A stretch of 64,000 nt of DNA from Globodera rostochiensis. Taxonomy: Eukaryota > Nematoda > Chromadorea > Rhabditida > Heteroderidae. The translations under genes and the position numbers were made by a program. The notes under the pieces were generated by a model. The model saw only the letters and a program-made list of their open reading frames with translations, did not search any database and was not told the DNA's origin. Within the stretch, counting starts at the first letter, position 1. Every line of letters begins with the position of its first letter. The stretch lies in assembly GCA_018350325.1 (NCBI GenBank), contig JAEVLN010000005.1:2490142-2554141 (forward strand), read 5' to 3'. This document shows, piece after piece, positions 47,336 to 59,566 of the stretch.

Positions 47336-47602
47336 ATTTTTTTTTGTAAAAAATAAAATTCGTGGTCAAATTATTGTTTTATTTTCCTCGAAATGCATAG
47401 TGCACAGGTGCTCCAAAATGTAAATTTTTGCTTAAAAATCTTGGCCTCCCTGTAATTGCCTTTTTTTTTTGTTTGAATTTAGCTCCATATTTCACTCACT
47501 AAAAAGCTAATAATTAATAATGATACAAATTGTTGCGCGACAGATTTTGGAATTTAAACATTTTTTTAAATTTAGACGAAATCAAATATTTTATTCATTA
47601 GA

Positions 47603-49668
47603 ATGGTTGCAGTTTTAAATCCGAACAACTGGAGGCGATGCGGTAAATTTAAACTTTGCTTAAACTATCAAATACCCAATGTTCTGGTGGATTCTTTAGA
47701 TCGGTTTCGAATCGTGGGGTCCATTCTTTTCTCTGTTTTTGTGGGCATTGCTACAGTCCATGGGAATGAGTTCAAAATGAACGGTAAGTGTGTATTAAAT
47801 TACATTTGAATTTTTTTGTTCATTTATATCATTTTTTGTTTAAATACAAAAAGAAATGAACGAATCGTCTGGCCAAACGATGGTCGTCGCCAAATTGGAG
47901 AAGCATCAGAACACCCAAAATCGAAGCAATGCACGTGAAGAGCAACTGAACGACATTTTGGGGCAGTTTGTTGAGGGACAAAAGAAAACGGACAGAATGC
48001 TTCAGAAGCAAATTGACGAATTAAAAAACAGTTCGAAAAAAGAGCTCGAAAAGGTGGGGGAATTATGGACAAATTTTTTAAGTATAGTTTGGCGGGATTG
48101 GGATTTTGGAAAAACCGAAAACATTGAAAATATTAACATTTATTCGATGTACGGAAAATTGGTCAGCAAGAAACAAGACTTTCGAGTTTTTCGTTCTAAC
48201 TCTTCAAATAACTCTAAACGAAGCTTCTTTTTGCAATGTTACTTACAACATTTTTAAAAGTTTACTAAATAGCGTCGCCGCTGGTGACTATAGGCCACGT
48301 TAAAAAGATTTAAAAACCAAGTAAATAATTAAAGGGAATGAAGTTTTTTAAAATCAAAATTAAATAATTAAAGGGAATGAATCAGGAAGAAATGATTGCA
48401 AAAATGGAGCAGTATCAGAAAGAACAGCAACAGAACATTAACGACTTGAAGAAAACAGTTGCCGTGTTAATTGATACAATAAATGGAAAAAGTAATTCAA
48501 TATAAATTTTGTTCAGAATTCGGGTTTTTTAGGAATAGCTTGATCTTTTAATATTTTTGAAAAAAATTATATTTTATTTTCTTAGGATTAATCCAACAAC
48601 AAAATCGGTGGGATTCTGCTGCGTGTCACAAGGACCTCACACTCATTGAGCCCGACCGATTCATTGCCCAATATAATGGAGAGGGTAAACATTATTCGGT
48701 TAAAGTGATTTGAATGTTCTGTAAAGAGTTAGACAATTTTCTAGGGTATGTCATATATTTTGGGTTTTTTTTTAAATTTGTTACAATTTTTAAAAGACTT
48801 GATTTCTTTTTTTTAAATTTCCTTTTCAAATTCGTGTCCAGTGGGCGGGCGGTTTACTGGCAACTTTAATTTTTTATTTTAATTTTGAATTAACTCAATT
48901 TTCAGGGTGCAGCTCTGTCCGCGCTGAAAAGCGAATTCCGGAAAATGCTTATGGCATTTCCTACTTCGAAGTGAAAATCCTAAAGGCAAAAAGGTAAATT
49001 TATAAATTATTATAAAACATTTGCTATGCGTTAAAATATTATTATTATATTTAGCGGTATTCACGTTGGACTTGCGACCAAACGGATGCCATTGCACGGA
49101 CGGGTTGGATGGTGCGAAGGCACTTACGCATACAGAAGCTATGGCGAGTTTTGGGGTCACAAGGACGAGCGATGTGGCCACAGCGATGGAAAGCCCAAAC
49201 GGTATTTATCCACCGCCAATGGCCGTCCGGTCATCGGAGGAAAGCCTTCGTTTGGCGTCGGCGACGTCGTCGGCTGTGGCGTCAATTTGGCAACTCGCCG
49301 AATCATTTACACGCTAAACGGACGGCGTTTGGGTGAGAAAGAATAAGAATTTTGGGGGGGGGGGGGGGAGCAATTCATTTAAGCGTCGATATTTGAAAAG
49401 AATATAAATTTTGGGCAATTCATTTTTTAAAAAACGGCGCAAATGTCCATTGGGTTTTGGAAGTATTTCCGCACGACTTTTCATAGACTGAAGGGGGGGG
49501 GGGGTGGGGAAAACGGACTTTAATATTTGGTTTTTAGACACTGACGGGTTGTGTGTTGATGATGCTGCCGTCGATTTGTTTCCGTGCATTTCGTTGGACA
49601 GTCCTGGCGACAAAATTGAAGCGAATTTTGGCCCTAATTTCCAATTCAACATTGACGATGGCATTTAG
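47603..49668 (+). CDS. Secreted coiled-coil SPRY protein (SPRYSEC-type), intact copy E, 345 aa
   Basis: Eight exons: 47603-47642, 47700-47783, 47854-48053, 48374-48491, 48586-48684, 48906-48993, 49055-49332, 49538-49668. All phases agree and the total is 346 codons with the stop. Residues 1-41 form a signal peptide (core [18 protein letters not shown]). Residues about 42-148 are a charged coiled coil ([37 protein letters not shown]). The SPRY domain runs from about 150 to the end: [88 protein letters not shown]. Cyst-nematode SPRYSECs are delivered into plants and some touch NB-LRR immune receptors; here that is family inference. In the SPRYSECs I know, SPRY follows the signal peptide without such a coil. 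Confidence 0.85.
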
Positions 49669-51751
49669 AAACTGAAAAGTTTTATCGTTTAATTTTTTCT
49701 TTGTCGATCAATTTTATCAATTCATTTTGTTTTCAAATTTGTGTAATATTTTTTGGGGTTTTCTGTAAATTCAACTTCTTTCGCCGTATTTTCCCCGTTC
49801 TCATGACTGGCATTTTGCAAGTGGCGTCTTTGATCGGACGGCAACCCCGCGACATCACCCCCAGAATTTAATTAAAATTGTCTCTAATTGGGCACCCCCC
49901 CCCCCCGGACTTTTACCATCCCCGCCACCCGCGCAACCAATCGACGACAACGCCAACAGATCGGAATAACAAAAAGAAACCGACGAAACAACAAAAATTG
50001 ACCACTCATCGCTTTCCACTGATTGGGCGATATGTGTGGGGGGGGGGGCTCTGTACTGCTTGCCGCAGGCGCTTATTCATTTAAATGAATGACGTCATGA
50101 GTAGAATTACGTCACCCAAATACCTAAAAAGCCCCCCGGAATTTCTTCCTCACGAATTGGGAATCCGGAATGGGATTTCCGGCAGTCTGGATAGAAATGT
50201 GAATGTAAAAGTCCGGGAATTTTTCCGAATCGGAACTCGGCGGCATCGGAAGTCTGAGACAAGGATCTAACGGGATTCCAGAGCATTTTTGGCGCCGGAA
50301 GCCAGTTTCCGAATTGCGGACATTTGTTTGGCATCCGATTCGCGTTTTGGTCAAAGCGCAGGACATGCAAAGTTTTAAAGCAAATGACAAAACTCACAAT
50401 TCGAATTTAAATGTATTCAAATTTATTTTTAGAATTTGGCCAATATTTTTTTTTACATTTTTTTGCGCATTGTCTTGGTAAAATTGGCTACCATTTTGTG
50501 CACGATTTACGGCAAAATTGGCTTATTTCTGCCCGCTTACTCAAATTGTGTTGGCATTTTTGTTTTGTTTTGTCGTATTTTTGCGCATTTCATGTGAAAA
50601 ATTTGTTGACGGCAACCGATGCAAGGCCAAAACGGTAACATACATTATTTGAACAACTTTTTTGTTAAATAAATCTCTATTTTTTTGATACAAATTATAA
50701 TTTTAAAACAATTTTTTAAAATTAAAACTCGTCGACCTTAAGCAAACTATTTGAATTATTGGATGAGATGATTAATTAACCTCCAGGGCCCATAATCATT
50801 TTGTTCTATTTTATCTCATAAACATTGCCACCCCCGCCCTATTCCATCCATTCCATCACTTTCTCCCCGGCTCTTCCCCGATGTTGGGTTGGCCATTCGT
50901 TGTGTAATCGGACAACTGTCCGCTCCCATCACATATTTGTCCCATCCATTCACTTTGCATCTTTAGCCTTTGCCCCATTTACATTTTCTTTGTTCAGTGT
51001 CCCCTCCGGGGACAAAACGGTCTTCCCACTTTTCCATCACATTTTCGCTTTTTTCTCATTGCTCGTCTGCATCCTCCTCCCCCCTACGGCACCAATTTTT
51101 GTATTTTTTTGTTAAAAGTCAGGAATCCGGTATGCCGGACTCACCAATGTCCGGATATGGCACGGACCCCCAAAATATGGTAAATTCCATACAAATATGG
51201 TACTTTGGCAACCTTGATCCAATGCCATCCAATCGTTTTCATCACCTTTGTACGGGTACAAAACAAAACCAGCAGAATCCTCCTTTTTTGCCATTAATGC
51301 ATAATTTTTCAGTGCTTCGCCGGGGGGGGGGGGGGGGGGGGGGTCAGCCAATACAAATCCACCCTTGGCCTTTTCTGGATTCATTCATTTTTTCGCTTTC
51401 TCTCCATTTTTGTTCATTCTTCGGGCGCCTTCTTCTACTCGACATATTCTGAATCAAATTTTTCCACCCATCACCAGTTATTTTACTCAAGTATTGCTGT
51501 GCCAGTCCTCCATTGATAAATTTGTGGGCCATTAATGAGAGGAAACCAAAAAGAGTGGTTTATCCCCCGGGGGTCCAATCGACTGCAATTACTCCAAGTC
51601 TTGGCCCCCTGTAATTGACTATTTTTTTGTTTGAAATGGCTCCATATTTCACTCACTTTTGCAATTAATAATGATACAAATTGTTGTGCCATAGATTTTG
51701 GAACTTAAACATTTTTCAATTTAGACGAAATCAAACAGTTTATTCATTAGA
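49669..51751. other. Inter-unit DNA before SPRY copy F
   Basis: 49700-49870 is the 3' flank homologous to 53390-53560. 50030-51140 is the conserved 5' module described for unit E. A G run of 19 lies at 51324-51342. No gene seen. Confidence 0.5.
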
Positions 51752-53341
51752 ATGGTTTTAAATCTCAACAAATGGCTCCGATGCGGTAAGAACCATTTAA
51801 ACTTTGCTTAAACTATCGAATGCTAATGTTCTGGTGGATTCTTTAGGTCCGTTTCAAATTGTCGGCTCCATGCTTCTCTCTGTTTTTTTGGTCATTGCCC
51901 ACGGGAATGAGTACAAAATGAACGGTAAGTGTATTATTTACATTTTGAATTTATTTGTTCATTTATATAATTTTTTTGATAATTTAAAGGGCAACAAAAA
52001 GAAATGAACGAATCGTCTGGCCAAGCGATGGCCGTCGCCGAATTGGAGGGGTATCAGGACACCCAAAATCGAAGCAATGAACGTGAAGAGCAACTGAACG
52101 ACATTTTGGGGCAGTTTGTTTCGAAAAAAGAGCTCGAAAAGGTGGGGGAATTATGGACAAATAATTTAAGAGTTCTTTTGGTGGGATCGGGATTTTTGAA
52201 AAATACATACAATTTATTCAAAATAAAAAATAAACCCTTTATTAAATATATTTTTATTTTTGGATTTGGAACATAGCAAGCAAAAAATATATTGGCAAAA
52301 GTAACAAATAGCAGCGCCGCCCCGCTAAAAATTTAAAATCCAAATTAAATATTTAAAGGGAATGAATCAGTTGAAGAACGAGCTGATTGCCAAGATGGAG
52401 CAGTATGTGAAAGAACAGCAACCGAACATTGGCGACTTGCAGAAGACTGTTGCCGTGTTAAATGATAGAATCGGAAAAGGTAATTTTGAGTTCTAATATT
52501 TGTAAATAAAATTATATTTTCTTAGTGCTAACCCTTCAAAATCGATGGGATTCCATGGCATGTCACGACAAACTCGCGCTCATTGAGCCCGAAAGATTGA
52601 TTGTCCAAAATAATGGAGATAAGTGGAGCTCGGTTCGCGCTGCAAAGCGAATAATCCTTACGGCATTTTCTACTTTGAAGTGAAAATCCTAGCGGCACCG
52701 GGGTAATTAAAACATTTTTTGTGCTTTAAAATATTATTATCTTTAGCACTATTTTGATTGGACTTGCGACCAAAGGAATACCATTGGACACATATGTTGG
52801 AGGTCACGGCACTTACGGATACGGAAACCAAGGCAAATTTTGGGGTCACGCAGTTGATGAAGCTGACTACGTTGTCGGCGGCTACTTCGAGACTCGGTAT
52901 TTCGTCGATGGAAAGCCTTCGTTCGGCGTTGGCGACGTCGTCGGCTGCGGCCTCAATTTGGCAACTCGCCAAATCATTTACACAAAGAATGGACAGCGAT
53001 TGGGTGAGAAAGGAAAAGACTAAACTAAAATTACAGGGCAATTTCTTTTTTGAGAAAATATACTAAATTTAAATGTACCTAAAAATGACTTTTTCTTGGA
53101 CCAAAAATGCACTCCAAAAGAACGGGATTTTCTGAAATTGTTTTTATTTTTATAATAATGATTGACGAATTTTGAACGCATAAATTGAGTTTTTTTTAAT
53201 GTTGTTTTTGCAGACACCGCCAATTTGCTTGTCGATTCTGCCGCCGATTTATTTCCATGCGTTACGTTGAGACACCCTGGCAACAAAATTGAAGCGAATT
53301 TTGGACCGAACTTCAAATTCAACATTTCCGATGAGATTTAG
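51752..53341 (+). pseudogene. Secreted coiled-coil SPRY gene, copy F, frameshifted
   Basis: Exons 51752-51785, 51847-51924, 51990-52141, 52359-52479, 52526-52702, 52747-53003, 53214-53341. The signal peptide is intact (IVGSMLLSVFLVIAHG). The coil is shorter than in E by about 18 codons (GQFVSKKELEK). The exon at 52526 fuses two exons separated by an intron in E and G, so that intron is gone. Within it, after RAAKR, about seven bases present in other copies are missing, shifting the frame to a TGA at 52681. The downstream SPRY part is otherwise clean ([51 protein letters not shown]), which argues for a recent lesion or an assembly error. Confidence 0.75.
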
Positions 53342-53389
53342 AAAGTGAAAAAGAGAAGATTTATGGTTTTGTTATCGATGATTACGGCC

Positions 53390-53940
53390 GTTTTATCATT
53401 TAATTTTTTTCTCTGTCGATCGATATCAATTCTTTTGTTTTCGAATTTGTATTACAAATTTTGGCTTTTAACTTCTTTCGCGGTGTTTTCCACGATTCCA
53501 TGGCTGGCATTTTGCAAGTGGCGGCTTTGATCTGACGGCAACACCGCGACATCGCTCCGGGCACAAATTCAAACGAATGCCGTTGAGAGTAGAGGTCGGA
53601 TTTTGGGTCCGATCTTTAGTTGAGAGGACCAAAAGCACCGAATTTGTTTTTGTTTTTGATCATCTCTAATTGCTTTCACATATTACCAAGCAGGGAAAAG
53701 AAAATTTGAAATTTTTCGCACCCCCAAATATTTGAAACGATTAAAAATCCGAAACCCCAAAAAATCCAAACCGATGTATTTGGGGGATTTCGAAAAAATA
53801 GATTTGAAAATGTTTGGCAAATTAATTTTTCCAAAAACCCTGGGCCGCATTTATTAAGCAAAAACGATACGTTATTTTGAGAGATGGTGAAAGTTTGGGA
53901 ACTCGCCTCGGTCTCGAGTCTCGGTAATTAGGCCTCGAGC
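53390..53940. other. 3' flank of copy F
   Basis: Homologous to 49690-49870 at its start; then AT-rich unique DNA. No gene seen. Confidence 0.4.
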
Positions 53941-53944
53941 GTCA

Positions 53945-54188
53945 CTACCTGAAACGGTTGAGGCCCAACAAGGTGAGGGCGGACATCAGCAGCAGGTGGT
54001 CAAGGTCGAGGACGGAGGAAGCCTGGAAGACGGACACGAGCGAAGCGGAAGGCCTCGCCAACAACGACCAAAAGAAGTAGACAAAAACTAAAAAAATAAA
54101 CAATAAACTTTTGAATTTTAAACTTTTATTTTGGAAGCGTATTTCCATTTGCTTACACAATTTGAGTGGCGGCGGTCCACTTGTTCAT
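53945..54188 (-). pseudogene. Truncated copy of the secreted repeat gene (exons 1-2 only)
   Basis: Start at 54188 and the signal-peptide exon match 45375-45344; the second exon (about 54083-53945) matches 45277-45142 but contains TGA at 54002-54000 after RPRP. No repeat exon is found downstream on the minus strand, so only the head of the gene was carried along with the duplicated unit. Confidence 0.75.
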
Positions 54189-54429
54189 CTTGAATATGTT
54201 TTTTGTGTACGAGGGTTGAATACTGAAAATTATTAAAAATTTAAATTTTAATGAACCTATTTCCGAAAACAATAAAACTTTCAATAGCATCAGAGGTTAC
54301 GTTTATGTTTTCATAAAGTGTAATTTGCTATACATAAATCCATCGGAAACAATTTTCAGAGGTCCCTTCCCCCAATAATGTTGTGTCCCCCCAAGCGATT
54401 TTATGGAAAACGAAAACTGAATCAATGCT

Positions 54430-56690
54430 TCTATTACCGATGCTTAAATGCAGTACGGCTCGGAGAAGATGAGCGATGGGTGCGCGGTAGAATTTCAGTG
54501 ACTCAAAATGTCCGCTAAGGAATTGACGTCACCCAAAGACCTAAAAAGCCGCCCGGAATATTTTCTTACGAGTTGGGAATCCGGAATGGGAATTTCCGGG
54601 AGTCTGGATAGGAATGTGAATGTAAAATTCCGGGAAGTTTTCCGAATCGGAACTCGGCAGCATCGGAAGTCTGAGACAAGAACCTAACGGGATTCCAGAG
54701 CATTTTTGGCGCCGGAAGCCAGTTTCCAAATTCTGGGCAATTTGTTTGGCGCATCCGATTCGCGTTTTGGTCTTAGATAAAGCGCAGGACATGCGAAGTT
54801 TTAAAGCAAATGACAAAACTCACAATTCGAATTTAAATGTATTCTAATTTAATTTTAGAATTTGGCCAACTACTTTTTTACATTTTTTTTGCGCATCGTC
54901 TTGGTAAAATTGGCCACCATTTTGTGCCCGATTTACGGCAAAATTGGCTTGTTTCTGCCCGCTAAACTCAAATTGTGTTGGCATTTTTTTTGTTCTTGTC
55001 GTATTTTTATACATTTTATGTGAAAAATTTGTTGACAGCAACTGATGCACCGCCATTTTGTGCCTGATTAAATATAAAACGGTGGCAGACATTTATTTGA
55101 ACAACTTTTTGTTAAATAAATCTAATTTTTTTGATACAAATTATAATTTTAAAACACTTTTTTAAAATTAAAACTCGTCGACCTTAAGCAGATTAAATTC
55201 CAAGGCTTAAATCATTTGCACCATTTCTTCCCATAAACATTGGCATCGCATCCCCCCCCCTCCCCCCCCCCCCATTCCATCCATTCATCACTTTCTCCCC
55301 GGTTCTTCCCCGATGTTGGGTTGGCCATTCGTTGTGTAATCGGGCAATCTGTCCGTTCCCTTCACATATTTGTCCCCATTCATTCTCTTTGCATCTTTTG
55401 CCTTTTTGTCTCATTAACATTTTTTGTTGTTCAGTGTCCCCTCCGGGGATGGACGATCTTTCCACTCTTCCATCACATTTTCGCTTCTTTCTCATTGCTC
55501 GTCTCCTGCTAAATTTTTCGGGCAAAATTTAAATTTAAAAAAAATTCCAACGGTCTTCGTAACCCTAATAAATTAGCCTATTATTTTTACTCTGGGCGCC
55601 TATTGAAATTTTTTTTAATTTTAAAAATTTTGAAATTAATGAAGCATAAAGGGTACTTGGTGTTATGACAACCAAAAAAAATTTTTTAAGTCGACAGAAA
55701 GGTGGTTCAGGTGGTTATAGGGGTCGTAGAATCCGATTCGAACACCAAATTCTAACAATTTTTGAAATTTCAGAAACGTGAAAAAACAATTTTTGCATGA
55801 ACCCAAAAAGGTTAAAATCTTCAAAAATACACGAAAGTGGCTCACAAATTAGGCTTAAACACTTAGAATTCAAAAAAATATTTTGTCGTGACCGCATAAA
55901 GATGCCGTTATGATTGTATTTTAGTTATTTGATGAAAATGTGTAATCGGACAACTGTCCGCTTCTTTCACATATTTGTCCCCATTCATTCTTTGCCCTGC
56001 CCCATCAGTGTCCTCTGCGGGGACAAAACGATCTTTCCACTTTTCTTTCACATTTTCTTTTCTTTCTCATTGTTCGTCTGCCTCCTCCTCCCTCCTACGG
56101 TACCAATTTTGTAAAATCTCCGGTTTAATCTCGCATTTTTTGCCAAAAGTCTGGAATCCGGCCGGAGCACCACGATTCGGCGCGGCACGATTCGGCGCCG
56201 ACAAGTTTTTTCGTTATAACTTTGTTCAAAGTCAACTAACCCGAACATTCTTGGTATCATTCGAAAGAATGCAATAAGTAGAAGCTTACAAAGGCAAAAG
56301 CTAAGCGATTCGACTTAAACAAAGAAAGTTATGACGTCACTACGACAAAAACGGCAATTTTTACACGTTTTAAGCTATAACTTTTTTTTGGAGTAGACAA
56401 ATCGGTTAGCTTTTGCCTTTATAAGCTTCTACTCATTGCATGATTTCGATTGGTATCAAAAATGTTTGTTTTGGTTAGTTTTGAACAAAGTTATAAAACG
56501 AAAAACACTTGTCGGCGCCGAATCGTGCCGCGCCGAATTGCGGGGTACCGCAATCCGGCATGCCGGACCCAACAGTGGCTTTATCCTCTGGGGGCACATT
56601 TGACGGCAATAACTCCATGGAGGGGAGGGGACCCTTTGGGTTTGGCCAGTTTGCACGAGGGCCGGCACCTCAACTGATCGCTCAAATTCT
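54430..56690. promoter_or_regulatory. Conserved 5' module before SPRY copy G, with an extra partial repeat
   Basis: Same order of blocks as for unit E. The pyrimidine-rich block is present twice (55250-55510 and 55935-56160). Position 56155-56559 is occupied by a transposon with a clean empty site in unit E. Confidence 0.4.
56155..56559. mobile_element. Foldback/Mutator-like element with long inverted repeats and 8-bp duplication
   Basis: Element 56163-56551. Its arms of about 150 bases are inverted copies (shared CGGCGCGGCACGATTCGGCG, CGCCGACAAGT, TATAACTTTGTTCAAA, AGTAGAAGCTTA, AAAGGCAAAAGCTAA). AATCCGGC stands on both sides. In unit E the same place (about 47190-47200) reads GGAATCCGGCATGCCGG with a single copy and no insertion. 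Long inverted arms and 8-9 base duplications fit foldback or Mutator-like elements. No coding capacity. Confidence 0.85.
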
Positions 56691-56968
56691 TCCCCTCCCC
56701 CCCCCCCTTTTTTTTTAAAATAAAATTTGTTTTCAATTATTGTTTTTTTTTTTCAAAATGCGTAGTGCACAGTGCTCTGAAATGTACAATTTTGCTTAAA
56801 ACATCTTGGCCCCCTATAATTGCATCTTTTTTGTTTGAAATGGCTCCATATTTCATTCACTTTTGCCAAGGCTAATAATTAATAGTTATACAAATTGTTG
56901 CGCGACAGAATTTGGAATTTAAACATTTTTTTCAATTTAGACGAAATCAAACATTTTATTCATTAAAA

Positions 56969-59566
56969 ATGTTTGCAACTTTAAATCCAAAGTGGCGATG
57001 CGGTAAGAACGATTTAAACTTTGCTTAAACTATCGAAACATTCTAGTGCATTCTTTAGATCCCTTTCAAATTGTCGGCTTCATTCTTATATTCATGGTCA
57101 TTACGGCCCACGGGAATGAGTTCAAAATGAACGGTAAGTGTATTAATTACATTTTAAATTTATTTACTCATTTATATAATTTTGGATAAATTTAAAGGGC
57201 AACAAAAAGAAATGAACGAATCGTTTGGCCAAACGATGCTCGTCGCCGAATTGGACACTGACGCGTTGACTGAAGCACAAAAGGAAAATGGTAGGGCAAT
57301 TGTTGTTAAATGCTTTCCTTTTCTTTTTAAAAATATATTTAAATTCAAAAAAATAATTTTAAATAATTTATTAGGAACAATTCCACAACAAAATGGAAGC
57401 AATGAACGTGAAGAGCAACTGAACGACATTTTAGGGCAGTTTGTTGAAGAACAGAACAAAAAGTTTGAGGAGCAGAAGGAAACGAACAGAATGCTTCAGA
57501 AGCAAATTGACGAATTAAGAAACAGTTCGAAAAAGCTCGAAAAGGTGGGGGAATTATGGACAAATAATTTAAGTATAGTTTGGCGGGATTGGGATTTTTG
57601 GAAAACCCAAAACTGTCCAACTCATTTTTAAGCATTATCCCAACATTTTTCATAATTTTTCATAATGTTTTAAAATTCAAATTAAATAATTAAAGGGAAT
57701 CAAGCAGTTGAAGGAAGAATTACTTTTGGAGCAGCATCAGAATGAAAAGCAGCAGAAGACAGTTGCCGTGTTAAATGATACAATGAATGGAAAAAGTAAT
57801 TCAATTTCATATAAAATTTGTTCAGAATTAGGAAATTCCGTCTTTTAGGCACAATTTGAGCTTTTAATATTTTTGAAAAAACAAATTATATTTTCATTTT
57901 ATTAGGAATAATCCCACAACAAAATCGAAGCAATGAACGTGAAGAGCAACTGAACGACATTTTAGGGCAGTTTGTTGAAGAACAGAACAAAAAGTTTGAG
58001 GAGCAGAAGGAAACGAACGTAATGCTTCAGAAGCAAATTGACGAATTAAGAAACAGTTCGAAAAAGCTCGAAAAGGTGGGGGAATTATGGACAAATAATT
58101 TAAGATTATTTTAAGGACAGTTTGGCAGGATCGGGATTTTTTGGGGGGAAAAAAATATTATTCAATATATCAGTAAAGTAAGCAATGCCGCCGGCGACGA
58201 TAGGCACCGCTAAAATTTTGAACATTTTACAAATAATTATTATTTTTAATGCATTTGCATCAAACACTGATTATTCGTCGTTCGTTATGATGAGAGGAAG
58301 CGGGAAACCGGTGTCCAACTCATTTTTAAGCTTTATCTCAATGTTTAAATCCAAATTAAATATTTAATAATTAAAGGGAATGAATCAGTTGAAAGAAGAA
58401 TTGGTTTCAAAGATGGAGCAGTATCAGAAAGAACAGCAACAGAACATTGACGACTTGCAGAAGACAGTTTCCGGTGCCGTGTTAAATGGAATAAGTAATT
58501 AAATTTTGTTCATAATTCGGTAATTCCTAGGCACAGTTTGAGCATTTAATATTTTAAACAAATTATATTTTCATTTTCTTAGGAATAATGCGACAACAAA
58601 ATCGGTGGGATTCCGCTGCATGTCACGAGAACCTCACACTCATTGAGCCCGACCGATTGATTGTCCAACTTAATGGAGAAAAAGAGGGTAAACATTATTC
58701 TATTATAGTATTTAATTGTTTATGTAAAGAGTTAGCCAATTTTTGAATTAACTCAATTTTCAGGGTGGGGCTCTGTCCGCGCTGAAAAGCGAATGCTGAG
58801 AAATCCTTACTTCGAAGTGGAAATCCTAGCGGCAACAGGGTTATTTTAAATGTTATAAAACATTTGCTGTGATTTAAAATATTTTATATTTAGCAATATT
58901 GCGATTGGACTTGCGACCAAAGGAATGCCATTGGACAAATATGCTGGACTTGACGAAGGCACTTACGGATACACAAGCGATGGCAGATTTTGGGGTCCCG
59001 CGGGCCGCCTCATCGATGGAAAGCCTACGTTTGGCGTCGGCGATGTCGTCGGCTGTGGCGTCAAAAATGGCCAAATTATTTACACGCTAAACGGAAAGCG
59101 TTTGGGTGAGAATGAATAAAAATTTTGGGTGCAATTCATTTTTTAAAAAAAACCCTTTCTTGGTTACGGGGGGCCGAACTTGACCCCTCGCTCCCGTTCA
59201 ACCAATTCGGAAACCCCCGCGAATTCGAGAGTTCCAAAAAAATCTTGTTTATTGCATAAATCGTTCAAAAATGCACGATAAAGGGACAAAAGCATCATCA
59301 CCAAAGCAATTCGTTCGTGAAGATAATTGAAGTGTTGAGACGGAGGGTTTTGGAATTATTTCAGCGGAACATTTTATAGGCTTAAAAGGGGGGGGGGCCG
59401 ACTCGAATAAATATTTACTTTTACAGACACTGACGGTTTGCGTGTTGATTTTGCCGCTGATTTATTTCCGTGCGTTTCGTTGGGGCTGCCTGGCACCAAA
59501 ATTGAAGCGAATTTTGGGCCCAATTTTGGGCCGAACTTCAAATACAATATTGCCGATGGCTTTTAG
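56969..59566 (+). CDS. Secreted coiled-coil SPRY protein, intact copy G with duplicated coil exons, 430 aa
   Basis: Eleven exons: 56969-57002, 57059-57133, 57198-57290, 57375-57544, 57696-57795, 57906-58075, 58377-58494, 58583-58687, 58764-58839, 58894-59105, 59427-59566; every phase agrees and the sum is 431 codons. Residues 1-37 are a signal peptide ([15 protein letters not shown]). Exons 4 and 6 (170 bases each) are almost identical and encode [20 protein letters not shown] to [12 protein letters not shown], so the coil is doubled. The SPRY domain starts near residue 255 ([18 protein letters not shown]) and ends [13 protein letters not shown]. One SPRY surface loop is about 20 residues shorter than in E ([13 protein letters not shown]). 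The donor after exon 9 is GTTATT, weaker than usual. Confidence 0.85.
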
